Shown here: one piece after another, positions 1 to 6,467 of the stretch
How the letters are laid out: the number at the start of each line of letters is the position of its first letter
Numbering within the stretch: position 1 is the stretch's first letter
From: Oscillospiraceae bacterium
GTDB taxonomy: Bacteria > Bacillota > Clostridia > Oscillospirales > Ruminococcaceae
Reading direction: 5' to 3'
Assembly: GCA_017547525.1 (NCBI GenBank)
Contig: JAFYPL010000020.1
Span: forward strand, 1 to 47,917
Length of the DNA: 47,917 nt
Position numbers and translations under genes: made by a program
The notes under the pieces: generated by a model
Databases searched by the model: none
What the model saw: only the letters and a program-made list of their open reading frames with translations
Told to the model about the DNA's origin: nothing

Positions 1-1
1 A

Positions 2-115
2 GGCAGAGAAAGTATAAATCTTACACAGCATAATTGGACAAGACCTTCTGCAAAAGCATATCATTGCGAAAATTGTAAAAAGGTAATTGTTGATTATTCA
101 ATAGAAATTGAATAA
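2..115 (+). CDS. C-terminal fragment of a small zinc-ribbon protein (5' end outside window)
   Basis: An open frame runs in from the left edge and stops with TAA at 113-115. The last 37 residues contain a C-x2-C pair (CENC) followed by KKVIVDYS. That tail resembles the end of the complete small protein at 1487-1717 (CPKCKRLIIDTSD). Both look like the second half of a four-cysteine zinc ribbon of the PF20097/DUF6487 type; the family name is from memory. The N-terminal half and start are not visible. The last codons form a perfect inverted repeat (94-102 with 107-115), which may act as a weak terminator. Function is unknown. Confidence 0.6.
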   Translation, partial: GRESINLTQHNWTRPSAKAYHCENCKKVIVDYSIEIE

Positions 116-136
116 GTTTTGATTTGGAGGTTCCAG

Positions 137-1060
137 ATGAAAGATAAATGGCAGAAAATAATAAATATAGTCACACTTGTTCTGCTTATTGTATGTGTTG
201 TAAGAATAAGTGGAATGGAAAAAGAATTAGGTCAACTTAGAAATACGGTAAACAACACTCAAAGCATGCTCCAAAGCAGCATAAATTCTATCAGCAGTAA
301 TGTACGCTATGAAATGGAGCAGGCAAACAATCTGCTAAGTGACAGCAGCTGGAATACAGGCGGACTGGATATGGAAAATAAAACAGCAACTTTGTATTGC
401 TATGTTGTACCGAAGGTTTATAACCCTGATAAAACTGTTGCGACTATAATACACAATGGTAACGAAATACCAATGACTTTGGAAAACGGCAGATATGTTG
501 CGAAATTTGCTGTTCCGCTTTTTGATAACTGTAACATTGAAAATGTACGGTTTAAAGAAGATGGAACAATCCGCACACAGCAGCTTAACTGGAGCATTAA
601 TCCAAGATATGATATGGTACCTACTCTCTATGCGAATTTCTCTGGAGAAAGCAGACAGAATTATCAAGGTGATAAAATAACAAGAACTTACAAAGGTGCT
701 GTGGAAATCGATTTTGAACACAAAAATTTTGTAAAAGAAATGGAAGAAGTTGAAGTTGTTCTGATTGTGAATAATAAAGAGCAGTGGAGACATAAACCTG
801 TTCTTGAAGAAGTACATAAGGATGACTACGTAACAATCTATATGGCAGACATTGAATATAGCTTTGACCTCAATAGGGGTGATACTGTAAAAATGTATAC
901 CGAAGTTATTGATGAAAATGGCTGGAAATACCGTAGCGTATTGGAAGACTGCACCATAAGTGATAAAGGCAACCCTATCCATAATAGAGAGCATTATCAC
1001 GCAGAAGCTGAAATCTATGATGCTGACGGAACACTGCTTTTTGACCCATATACATACTAA
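137..1060 (+). CDS. Membrane-anchored hypothetical protein with coiled-coil stalk
   Basis: This is a 307-aa protein that I do not recognise. A GGAGG ribosome-binding site at 126-130 lies 6 nt before ATG 137, which is a better start than the in-frame TTG at 119. One hydrophobic helix (about residues 9-27, IINIVTLVLLIVCVV) is followed by a heptad-like stretch rich in Q, N and L (about 33-70), then a soluble domain of about 230 residues with beta-type sequence. The layout suggests a protein anchored in the membrane with its C-terminal domain outside. The next gene (1096) is on the same strand with its own RBS, so the two may be co-transcribed. No catalytic motif is visible. Confidence 0.7.
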   Translation: MKDKWQKIINIVTLVLLIVCVVRISGMEKELGQLRNTVNNTQSMLQSSINSISSNVRYEMEQANNLLSDSSWNTGGLDMENKTATLYCYVVPKVYNPDKTVATIIHNGNEIPMTLENGRYVAKFAVPLFDNCNIENVRFKEDGTIRTQQLNWSINPRYDMVPTLYANFSGESRQNYQGDKITRTYKGAVEIDFEHKNFVKEMEEVEVVLIVNNKEQWRHKPVLEEVHKDDYVTIYMADIEYSFDLNRGDTVKMYTEVIDENGWKYRSVLEDCTISDKGNPIHNREHYHAEAEIYDADGTLLFDPYTY

Positions 1061-1095
1061 TTATTTGATTTTCCTTTTATGAGGAGAGTGAAACC

Positions 1096-1461
1096 ATGAA
1101 AAGAAAATGGCATGTTATTTTGCTAATAATGTTTATAATTATAAGCGGTGCGAGTTTTCCTATATATAATTTAACAAAGCATTATACAATCTCGTTGACT
1201 GGCATTTTACTGTACCTGAACATATTTTGTTACATAGAACTTGGTATATATGAGAAAAAGATACTGAAAAGTTGGGGTATGAAGAATGCTGCTATTACAA
1301 ATTTAGGGGTCATTTTACTCGGTATGCTGTGCAGATATTTGTTAGAATTTGGAGAAGTTTCAAACACATATAATTTTACAATCCCAAATATCATTTTACA
1401 TATTTCAGTAACGTTTATGATAAGTATGCTTTCTTATCTGCTGTATAAAAAAACTGAATAG
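1096..1461 (+). CDS. Small polytopic membrane protein (hypothetical)
   Basis: A 121-aa protein with about four hydrophobic helices (roughly residues 6-25, 32-50, 65-85 and 98-116) and short charged loops. It starts at an ATG preceded by a GAGGAGAG ribosome-binding site at 1081-1088. Size and topology resemble the small DUF6608-like membrane proteins of Clostridia, but that name is a guess. It sits between a membrane-anchored protein and a zinc-ribbon protein, all of unknown function. Confidence 0.65.
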   Translation: MKRKWHVILLIMFIIISGASFPIYNLTKHYTISLTGILLYLNIFCYIELGIYEKKILKSWGMKNAAITNLGVILLGMLCRYLLEFGEVSNTYNFTIPNIILHISVTFMISMLSYLLYKKTE

Positions 1462-1486
1462 AACGAGTTTTAAAAGGAGTATATGT

Positions 1487-1717
1487 ATGAAATGTCCTTT
1501 TTGTAATACAGAAATGCTTCACGGATACTTAAATTGTGGCAATACAATTTGGAGTGAAAGAAAACATAGAATAAGTACAAACCCTGATGGCAAAGAGAAA
1601 TTTGCATTGCGCTTGGGAGTTACTATGATGTCTCCGCATCAAATAGAGAGTGATTGCTGTCCAAAGTGTAAGAGATTGATTATTGATACATCTGATTATG
1701 AAAACAATCTCGATTAA
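1487..1717 (+). CDS. Small zinc-ribbon protein (PF20097/DUF6487-like)
   Basis: A 76-aa protein. It opens with MKCPFCNTEMLHGYL and carries a second pair in DCCPKCKRL, giving two C-x2-C knuckles about 50 residues apart that would bind one zinc ion. The intervening GNTIWSERK segment is typical of PF20097-type zinc ribbons as I recall them. An AAAGGAG ribosome-binding site precedes the ATG. The C-terminal half resembles the fragment at 2-115, so the neighbourhood appears to carry two copies of the family. The biological role is unknown. Confidence 0.75.
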   Translation: MKCPFCNTEMLHGYLNCGNTIWSERKHRISTNPDGKEKFALRLGVTMMSPHQIESDCCPKCKRLIIDTSDYENNLD

Positions 1718-1734
1718 ACGAGGAGTGTGATTAT

Positions 1735-2010
1735 ATGAGAAGGATAGTATTCCATGACCTTGCTGACTATCTGCGACACGGCAGAGAAATTGAATTCGCT
1801 TACAAGGGCAGACAATATTCTATTACAAACCACTCTGGATTTTGGTATCTGTGCGATGATACAGACCACATTCTTTTGGAAACTGTTTGCCGATTTGAAG
1901 ACAAAGAAGCTCTTGTATCAAGAATCGCTGTTATCATTATTGACGATTTAACAATAGAGCAAATGTTTGATAAGCAGGTATATGACACAGGAAAATTAAG
2001 CATTATTTGA
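1735..2010 (+). CDS. Hypothetical protein, 91 aa
   Basis: A 91-aa soluble protein with an ATG start and a GAGGAG ribosome-binding site at about 1720. The sequence reads like a small alpha/beta fold (FAYKGRQYSITNHSGFWYLCDD then helical segments). It has no membrane helix and no recognisable motif. It is the last gene before the thiamin operon promoter, and no clear terminator separates them. I cannot assign a function. Confidence 0.6.
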   Translation: MRRIVFHDLADYLRHGREIEFAYKGRQYSITNHSGFWYLCDDTDHILLETVCRFEDKEALVSRIAVIIIDDLTIEQMFDKQVYDTGKLSII

Positions 2011-2033
2011 TAACTTTGAATAGTTCGAAGAGA

Positions 2034-2062
2034 TTGACATATTGCGAAAATAGGTCTATTAT
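2034..2062 (+). promoter_or_regulatory. Sigma-A-type promoter of the thiamin operon
   Basis: A -35 box TTGACA (2034-2039) and a -10 box TATTAT (2057-2062) are separated by exactly 17 nt. Transcription would start around 2069, just before the first TPP aptamer. This is one of the best promoter matches in the window. Confidence 0.75.
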
Positions 2063-2074
2063 ATATACAAATAA

Positions 2075-2172
2075 AGACAGGGGCGCTGAGGGCATCCTCG
2101 GCTGAGATTGGAGCGAAATGCAGTTCCAGGTCACCTTGAACCTGATACGGATAATGCCGACGTAGGAAGTCA
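2075..2172 (+). promoter_or_regulatory. TPP riboswitch, first copy (THI element)
   Basis: The conserved THI-box blocks are present in order: GGGGCGC near the 5' side, GCTGAGA at 2101-2107, then ACCTTGAACCTGAT and GGATAATGCC with CGTAGGAA at 2133-2168. A short outer stem (GAC at 2076-2078 with GTC at 2169-2171) closes the aptamer. It is followed directly by an intrinsic terminator (2189-2228), which fits a transcriptional OFF switch when thiamin pyrophosphate is bound. It controls the thiW-thiM-thiE-thiD genes downstream. Confidence 0.93.
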
Positions 2173-2188
2173 TATTATAAGATTTGTT

Positions 2189-2228
2189 ACAGGAAGCACC
2201 GTAATAGGTTGCTTCCTGTTTTTGTTTC
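2189..2228 (+). terminator. Riboswitch-controlled terminator 1
   Basis: A 10-bp hairpin (ACAGGAAGCA 2189-2198 with TGCTTCCTGT 2210-2219) is followed by a T-rich tract. It lies 17 nt after the first TPP aptamer and has no gene before it, so it is the expression platform of that riboswitch. Confidence 0.88.
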
Positions 2229-2237
2229 TACAACTTA

Positions 2238-2328
2238 AAATGCAGGGGAGTCTGTGTTGTCAGGCTGAGAGGAAGGAATCACCTTCGACCCTTATACCTG
2301 ATATGGATAATGCCATCGTAGGAAGTCA
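2238..2328 (+). promoter_or_regulatory. TPP riboswitch, second copy (tandem)
   Basis: A second complete THI element follows the first terminator. It has CAGGGGAG near the 5' end, GGCTGAGAGGA at 2263-2273, CGACCC at 2286-2291, ACCTGAT then GGATAATGCC, and CGTAGGAA. Its sequence differs substantially from copy 1 outside the conserved core. A second terminator follows at 2346-2379. Two aptamers, each with its own terminator, in series act as two independent gates on the same transcript, giving tighter and steeper repression by TPP than a single one. Confidence 0.93.
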
Positions 2329-2345
2329 AAATAATGATTGAATAT

Positions 2346-2379
2346 ACGGAGATATCCAAGTCGGGTATCTCCGTTTTTT
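2346..2379 (+). terminator. Riboswitch-controlled terminator 2
   Basis: A 12-bp hairpin with one G-T wobble (2346-2357 pairing with 2363-2374, loop AAGTC) is followed by TTTTTT. It belongs to the second TPP aptamer, which ends 18 nt upstream. Confidence 0.9.
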
Positions 2380-2400
2380 GTTGCAATTATCAAGAAAAGA

Positions 2401-2545
2401 GGTGCTGGCTGAAAAGAATATACAGGCAGAGGGGGAGCGCCCTGTGCTTTTCGTAAAGCGATGGGAACCTGTGTTTCAGGGTGAGAGGATACTTTTGAGT
2501 ATCGACCGCACAAAGCTTTTGTGCTTTGTTCAGTTTTATAATACG
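2401..2545 (+). promoter_or_regulatory. Structured leader with the 5' half of a third TPP aptamer
   Basis: Between the second terminator and thiW lies about 180 nt that does not code. A small hairpin GCTTT-TCGT-AAAGC occupies 2446-2459. Positions 2463-2507 align with the 5' half of TPP copy 2: the CTGTGTT, CAGG and TGAGAGGA blocks and the TCGACC block are shared in the same order. The 3' half (ACCTGAT, GGATAATGCC) is missing. In its place are two mutually exclusive hairpins, 2508-2514/2518-2524 and 2510-2516/2523-2529. This may be a decayed third riboswitch or a rebuilt leader of unknown ligand. Confidence 0.55.
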
Positions 2546-2561
2546 AAAAGAGGAAAAAACA

Positions 2562-3278
2562 ATGATTAGAACTAAACAGACATTAAGAATGACAGTACTT
2601 GCTATGCTTATCGCACTTGGAGTGGTAATATCTCCATTTTTGCGAGTTGAAGGTATGTGCCCTATGGCTCATTTTATAAATATTGTGTGTTCTGTGCTTA
2701 TGGGGCCATGGTATTCACTTTTATGCGCTACTTTAATCGGTATCATACGTATGCTGATGATGGGCATACCACCTATCGCACTTACAGGTGCAGTGTTCGG
2801 TGCATTTTTATCAGGTGTATTTTACCGCTTGTCAAAAGGAAATATTCTTTTTGCAGTTGTTGGTGAAGTATTAGGCACAGGCATTATCGGGGCAATAGCT
2901 TCCTACCCAGTTATGTCCATTTTATGGGGTAAAGAGGGATTGAGCTGGTTGTTCTATGTACCATCATTTATCTGTGGCACTTTGATTGGTGGTAGCATTG
3001 CACTGGTATTTCTTAAAAAACTTGCAGCCAATGGTTTGCTTAAAAAATTTCAGGCTATGCTTTCAGACAGTGTTTATGAAGATAAAATCAGCCTTTTCAG
3101 CAATGCAGCGTGCATTGCAGCATTGGGTGCAATTCTGTATGTAGTTATCGAAATTCCAACAGGTATCTTTAGTCTTACTTCTCCTGTATGGCATATAGTG
3201 TCCAAAGGATGTATAGCTGTATCTGTTACAGTTGCGATTGCATATTATGCAATTAATAAAGTCAAAAAGGAAAAATAA
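2562..3278 (+). CDS. thiW: ThiW, ECF-transporter S component for thiazole precursor
   Basis: A 238-aa integral membrane protein. The first 165 residues match the ThiW family, with TVLAMLIALGVVISPF, the conserved FLRVEGMCPMAHFIN segment, and GIIRMLMMGIPPIALTGAVFGAFLSG. ThiW is the predicted substrate-binding subunit of an energy-coupling-factor importer for the thiamin thiazole precursor. ATG 2562 has the AAGAGG ribosome-binding site upstream and is preferred over an in-frame ATG at 2526. The last 70 residues (about 170-238) add two further hydrophobic helices beyond the roughly 160-170 aa usual for the family. ECF ATPase and T subunits are not in this window, so it probably uses a shared module. 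It is the first gene of the TPP-regulated operon. Confidence 0.9.
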   Translation: MIRTKQTLRMTVLAMLIALGVVISPFLRVEGMCPMAHFINIVCSVLMGPWYSLLCATLIGIIRMLMMGIPPIALTGAVFGAFLSGVFYRLSKGNILFAVVGEVLGTGIIGAIASYPVMSILWGKEGLSWLFYVPSFICGTLIGGSIALVFLKKLAANGLLKKFQAMLSDSVYEDKISLFSNAACIAALGAILYVVIEIPTGIFSLTSPVWHIVSKGCIAVSVTVAIAYYAINKVKKEK

Positions 3279-3279
3279 T

Positions 3280-4095
3280 ATGACAACTGATTTAATAAAT
3301 AACATTCGCAAGAAAACAGTGTATAAGAATCCTCTTATCCACTGTATAACAAATCCTATATCAATAAACCAATGCGCCAATGGTGTGTTGGCTGTAGGTG
3401 CAAGACCTATGATGGCAGAACATCCACAGGAAGTGGAAGAAATAACACAGGTATCAGACGCATTGGTACTCAACATCGGTAATATTACTGATGCCCGTTT
3501 ACAGTCCATCAAATTATCTGCCCAGACAGCACAGAAGAATAATATACCATTCATAATAGACGCTGTGGGAATATCTGGGTCACAGTTAAGGCGAAACTTT
3601 ACAAATGATTTTATAAGGTTGTTTAAACCCACAGCAATCAAAGGGAATTATTCTGAAATCTATGCTCTTTATGATGAAGAATATATTTCAGCAGGTGTTG
3701 ATGCGGATGAAGCATTGAAAGTGGAAAACGTAAGTAGAACTGCTATTAAACTGGCACGAAAATTTAACACTATGGTTCTTGCCAGTGGTAAGACAGACAT
3801 TGTAACAGATGGTAAAACCGTTATACATATAAACAACGGTGTAGCACAGCTGGCTAAAGTTACAGGAACAGGCTGTCTGCTTGGTGTTATGTGCGGATGC
3901 TATTTATCGGTTGATAAAACTGTGTCTGCATTGGTTACCGCTTGTGCAGTACTTGGTATATGTGGTCAGCTGTCCGAAACTGAAAAAGGAAATGGTACAT
4001 TCCTTATAAATCTGATGGATAATCTTTCTGTTGTTACGGACTTTCAGATAGAAGAATTATTGAAAATAGAGGTGAAAAATTATGAAGAAGATTGA
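3280..4095 (+). CDS. thiM: Hydroxyethylthiazole kinase
   Basis: A 271-aa enzyme that phosphorylates 4-methyl-5-(2-hydroxyethyl)thiazole to its phosphate for thiamin salvage. Family signatures are visible: NPISINQCANGVLAVGARPMM near the start, ALVLNIGN, DAVGISGSQLRR, IKGNYSEI, and the ATP-site anion hole TGTGCLLG with its catalytic cysteine. The ATG at 3280 lies one base after the thiW stop, which indicates translational coupling. The gene overlaps thiE by 14 nt. In context it acts directly on the thiazole imported by ThiW. Confidence 0.96.
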   Translation: MTTDLINNIRKKTVYKNPLIHCITNPISINQCANGVLAVGARPMMAEHPQEVEEITQVSDALVLNIGNITDARLQSIKLSAQTAQKNNIPFIIDAVGISGSQLRRNFTNDFIRLFKPTAIKGNYSEIYALYDEEYISAGVDADEALKVENVSRTAIKLARKFNTMVLASGKTDIVTDGKTVIHINNGVAQLAKVTGTGCLLGVMCGCYLSVDKTVSALVTACAVLGICGQLSETEKGNGTFLINLMDNLSVVTDFQIEELLKIEVKNYEED

Positions 4096-4711
4096 TACAA
4101 CCTTGTATCTCATTACGGACAGCACAGGATTTTCCGAAGATGAGTTTCTTTACAGAGTTGAAGAAGGTATTAAAGGTGGTGCCACATTACTGCAGTTGCG
4201 TGAAAAAGATAAAACCACCAGAGAATATATAGCTCTGGCAGAAAAAGTACACAAAATCTCCCAAAAATACAATGTTCCGCTTATCATTGATGACCGTATA
4301 GATGTGGCTATGGCTGTAGATGCCGAAGGTGTCCATCTTGGGCAAAGTGATATGCCAGTGAACATTGCGCGTAAAATATTAGGCAAAGATAAAATTATCG
4401 GTGCAACAGCAAAAACGGTGGCACAGGCAGTTGAAGCTTATGAGAATGGTGCTGATAATCTGGGCGTTGGTGCAATATATCCTACAACCACAAAGGTGAA
4501 AACAGTTCTCACTTCCGTTGAGATTCTTAAAGAGATTGTAAAATCAGTACCAATACCTGTAAATGCTATTGGTGGCTTGAACAAAGAAAACATTGATGTT
4601 CTGAAAAATACTGGCATTGCTGGTATATGTGTTGTTTCTGCTGTTATGAAATCAGAAAACCCTCAAAAGTCCGCAAGTGAAATAAAAGAACGTTTTCTTG
4701 AAATGAAATAA
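4082..4711 (+). CDS. thiE: Thiamin phosphate synthase
   Basis: A 209-aa TIM-barrel enzyme that joins HMP-PP and thiazole phosphate to give thiamin monophosphate. Visible motifs are LQLREKDKTT (pyrophosphate binding), IIDDRIDVAMAVDAEGVHLGQ, GADNLGVGAIYPTTTK and NAIGGLN. The usual SxHT-type motif is replaced by IGATAKT, an acceptable family variant. The start overlaps the end of thiM, so the two are probably translationally coupled. Length is normal for ThiE. Confidence 0.96.
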   Translation: MKKIDTTLYLITDSTGFSEDEFLYRVEEGIKGGATLLQLREKDKTTREYIALAEKVHKISQKYNVPLIIDDRIDVAMAVDAEGVHLGQSDMPVNIARKILGKDKIIGATAKTVAQAVEAYENGADNLGVGAIYPTTTKVKTVLTSVEILKEIVKSVPIPVNAIGGLNKENIDVLKNTGIAGICVVSAVMKSENPQKSASEIKERFLEMK

Positions 4712-4739
4712 CGGGATAGTGATATAAAGGAGAAAGATT

Positions 4740-5525
4740 ATGTATACAGCATTGACTATAGCTGGAAGCGATTGCAGTGGCGGTGCAGGAATACAAGCTG
4801 ACATAAAAACAATGACCGCTAACGGTGTTTATGCTATGAGTGCTATTACCGCACTGACAGCACAAAATACAATGGGTGTATATGGAGTAATGGAAAGTTC
4901 ACCAGAATTTTTGGCAAACCAGCTGGATTGCATTTTCACAGATATTTTCCCAGGTTCAGTAAAAACAGGTATGTTGTCATCATCTGCATTGATTGATGTA
5001 ATATGTGATAAACTGATAGAGTATAAGGCGAAAAATATAGTGGTAGACCCTGTGATGATATCAACAAGTGGCAGTAAACTTTTATCTGATGATGCGATGG
5101 ATATATTGCAAAGAAGATTGTTGCCGTTAGCTACAGTTATCACACCCAACTTACCCGAAGTACAAGCTCTTTGTGGCATTGAAATTAAAGATGCAGATGA
5201 TATGAAAAAAGCAGCACAGGTACTTTATGAAAAGTTTGGCTGTAATGTATTGGTTAAAGGCGGACATACAGTTAATGATGCAAATGACTTGTTATATGAC
5301 GGTCAAGACTACACTTGGTTCTATGGAGAAAGAATTGATAACCCTAATACTCACGGTACAGGATGCACACTTTCTTCTGCCATTGCTTCCAATTTGGCAA
5401 AAGGTAAAGACTTAAAAACCGCTATAGAAAATGCGAAGAAATATATTTCGGGAGCCTTGGCGGATAATATGAACCTTGGCAAAGGCAGTGGACCATTAAA
5501 CCACGCATTTAATATTAAAGATTAA
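4740..5525 (+). CDS. thiD: Hydroxymethylpyrimidine / phosphomethylpyrimidine kinase
   Basis: A 261-aa ribokinase-fold enzyme that phosphorylates HMP and HMP-P to HMP-PP, the second substrate of ThiE. Motifs are IAGSDCSGGAGIQADIKT at the N-terminus, DPVMISTSG, TPNLPE, KGGH, and NTHGTGCTLSSAIA, which carries the catalytic Cys/Asp-type anion hole. An AAAGGAG ribosome-binding site precedes the ATG. It closes the operon. With thiW, thiM and thiE it gives salvage of thiazole and HMP but not de novo synthesis; thiC, thiG and thiS are not present here. Confidence 0.96.
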   Translation: MYTALTIAGSDCSGGAGIQADIKTMTANGVYAMSAITALTAQNTMGVYGVMESSPEFLANQLDCIFTDIFPGSVKTGMLSSSALIDVICDKLIEYKAKNIVVDPVMISTSGSKLLSDDAMDILQRRLLPLATVITPNLPEVQALCGIEIKDADDMKKAAQVLYEKFGCNVLVKGGHTVNDANDLLYDGQDYTWFYGERIDNPNTHGTGCTLSSAIASNLAKGKDLKTAIENAKKYISGALADNMNLGKGSGPLNHAFNIKD

Positions 5526-5548
5526 AAAATTACAAATTATAAAATTTA

Positions 5549-5589
5549 AACTGTTCGATAAATTTCAATAAGTCGAACAGTTAGAAATA
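5549..5589 (+). repeat. Short repeat A with 10-bp inverted repeat
   Basis: AACTGTTCGA (5549-5558) and TCGAACAGTT (5573-5582) are perfect complements around a 14-nt loop. No T-run follows on the + strand, so it is a poor terminator for thiD. Positions 5552-5590 match 6332-6370 at about 29 of 39 bases, including the starting GTTCGATA and the later AGTTAGA block. The pair brackets the gene at 5654-6298. Confidence 0.6.
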
Positions 5590-5653
5590 TTTGAATTTGA
5601 CTAATAGTTGAAAGGCAAAAAATATCACGTTTATTTAGCTTGAGGGGAATAAC

Positions 5654-6298
5654 ATGAAAAAGAATTTTATAATTGTAGCTGTCTTAATTGGTATAATCGG
5701 TGTTTTCAGCTATATAAATCGAGAATACTGGGTAGAGGATGATATACACAGCAGAGTGATTTATGATTTTGAAGAGGTTGTTGCTAATCCTGACAAATAT
5801 CCAGATTACAGCATAGAGGTGTTTGCCAGTCACTCTGATTTTATAGATGAAATTATTGCAGATGAAACTATCAATAATGACGCTAAAATTAATCTCTATT
5901 TTCCACCTTATGACGATGAAGAAAATATGGTGTATGCAAGATATAAAGATAAAGTAGCAGTCACAAACAAGTACAGTATATCTCCGATTTATTACATAAA
6001 ATTTATCAAAGAAAATGGAAAGGTTATAGGAATCGACAGTATAACTGCTGCTGGTATAGATTTTACAGATGACAAAATCAACCGAAGTTTCAGTGGAGTA
6101 ATGCTATATTTGAATGAAAGTAAATCAGGGATTTTTCAGAATATTTATGGTAATTTTTATGATAATGCCAGTACTGTTGCTAAACAGGATGACACTGAAA
6201 CACTTTATAGAATAAAATACACTTTGTCTGGTCAGCCTTATCCTGATAATTCAGTAGCTTTTTCCACCATGCGTGGTATATATTTTCAGTTTAAATAA
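5654..6298 (+). CDS. Membrane-anchored hypothetical protein, 214 aa
   Basis: Not recognised. The N-terminus is a signal anchor (MKKNFIIVAVLIGIIGVFSYI), followed by a soluble, probably extracytoplasmic domain of about 190 residues rich in D, Y and I. There is no lipobox cysteine and no catalytic motif. A TTGAGGGGAA ribosome-binding site precedes ATG 5654. It stands alone, with related short repeats about 100 nt before and 33 nt after it, which suggests a separately acquired or duplicated cassette. It is AT-rich like the block to its left. Confidence 0.65.
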   Translation: MKKNFIIVAVLIGIIGVFSYINREYWVEDDIHSRVIYDFEEVVANPDKYPDYSIEVFASHSDFIDEIIADETINNDAKINLYFPPYDDEENMVYARYKDKVAVTNKYSISPIYYIKFIKENGKVIGIDSITAAGIDFTDDKINRSFSGVMLYLNESKSGIFQNIYGNFYDNASTVAKQDDTETLYRIKYTLSGQPYPDNSVAFSTMRGIYFQFK

Positions 6299-6329
6299 AA
6301 GGCGAACTATGTTAATAACAATGTTTATT

Positions 6330-6370
6330 ATGTTCGATATATCCCAATTTGACGAATAGTTAGACAAATC
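6330..6370 (+). repeat. Short repeat B, related to repeat A
   Basis: This sequence starts with GTTCGATATAT at 6332 and contains GACGAATAGTTAGA. It aligns with repeat A (5552-5590) in about 29 of 39 positions. Unlike copy A its arms no longer form a perfect hairpin. It lies just after the stop of the gene at 5654-6298. Confidence 0.5.
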
Positions 6371-6393
6371 CCAATTTTCCCAACAAAACAAAC

Positions 6394-6428
6394 AACCTCC
6401 CCGTGAGATTCTCACAGGGAGGTTTTAA
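6394..6428. terminator. Bidirectional terminator
   Basis: The stem AACCTCCC (6394-6401) with GGGAGGTT (6417-6424) is extended by GTGA/TCAC, giving a strong hairpin. A TTTT tract follows on the + strand and an A-rich tract (read as T on the - strand) precedes it. It separates the convergent genes ending at 6298 and 6468. A second smaller hairpin, AAGCTT-CACCA-AAGCTT at 6438-6454, lies nearer the ABC operon. Confidence 0.85.
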
Positions 6429-6467
6429 TGTTTTACAAAGCTTCACCAAAGCTTCTTTTATTTATAT

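Noticed and set aside
335-1000. Long antisense open frame (221 codons) opposite the gene at 137-1060
   Set aside because: Its composition is unlike a real protein (rich in F, I and C from reverse-complemented codons), it has no ribosome-binding site, and the sense gene has a clear start and anchor.
2388-2420. SAM (S-box) riboswitch start before thiW
   Set aside because: ATCAAGAAAAGAGGTG resembles the S-box start, but the later conserved GGCAACC and GATGAGA parts are missing, and SAM control would not fit thiamin salvage.
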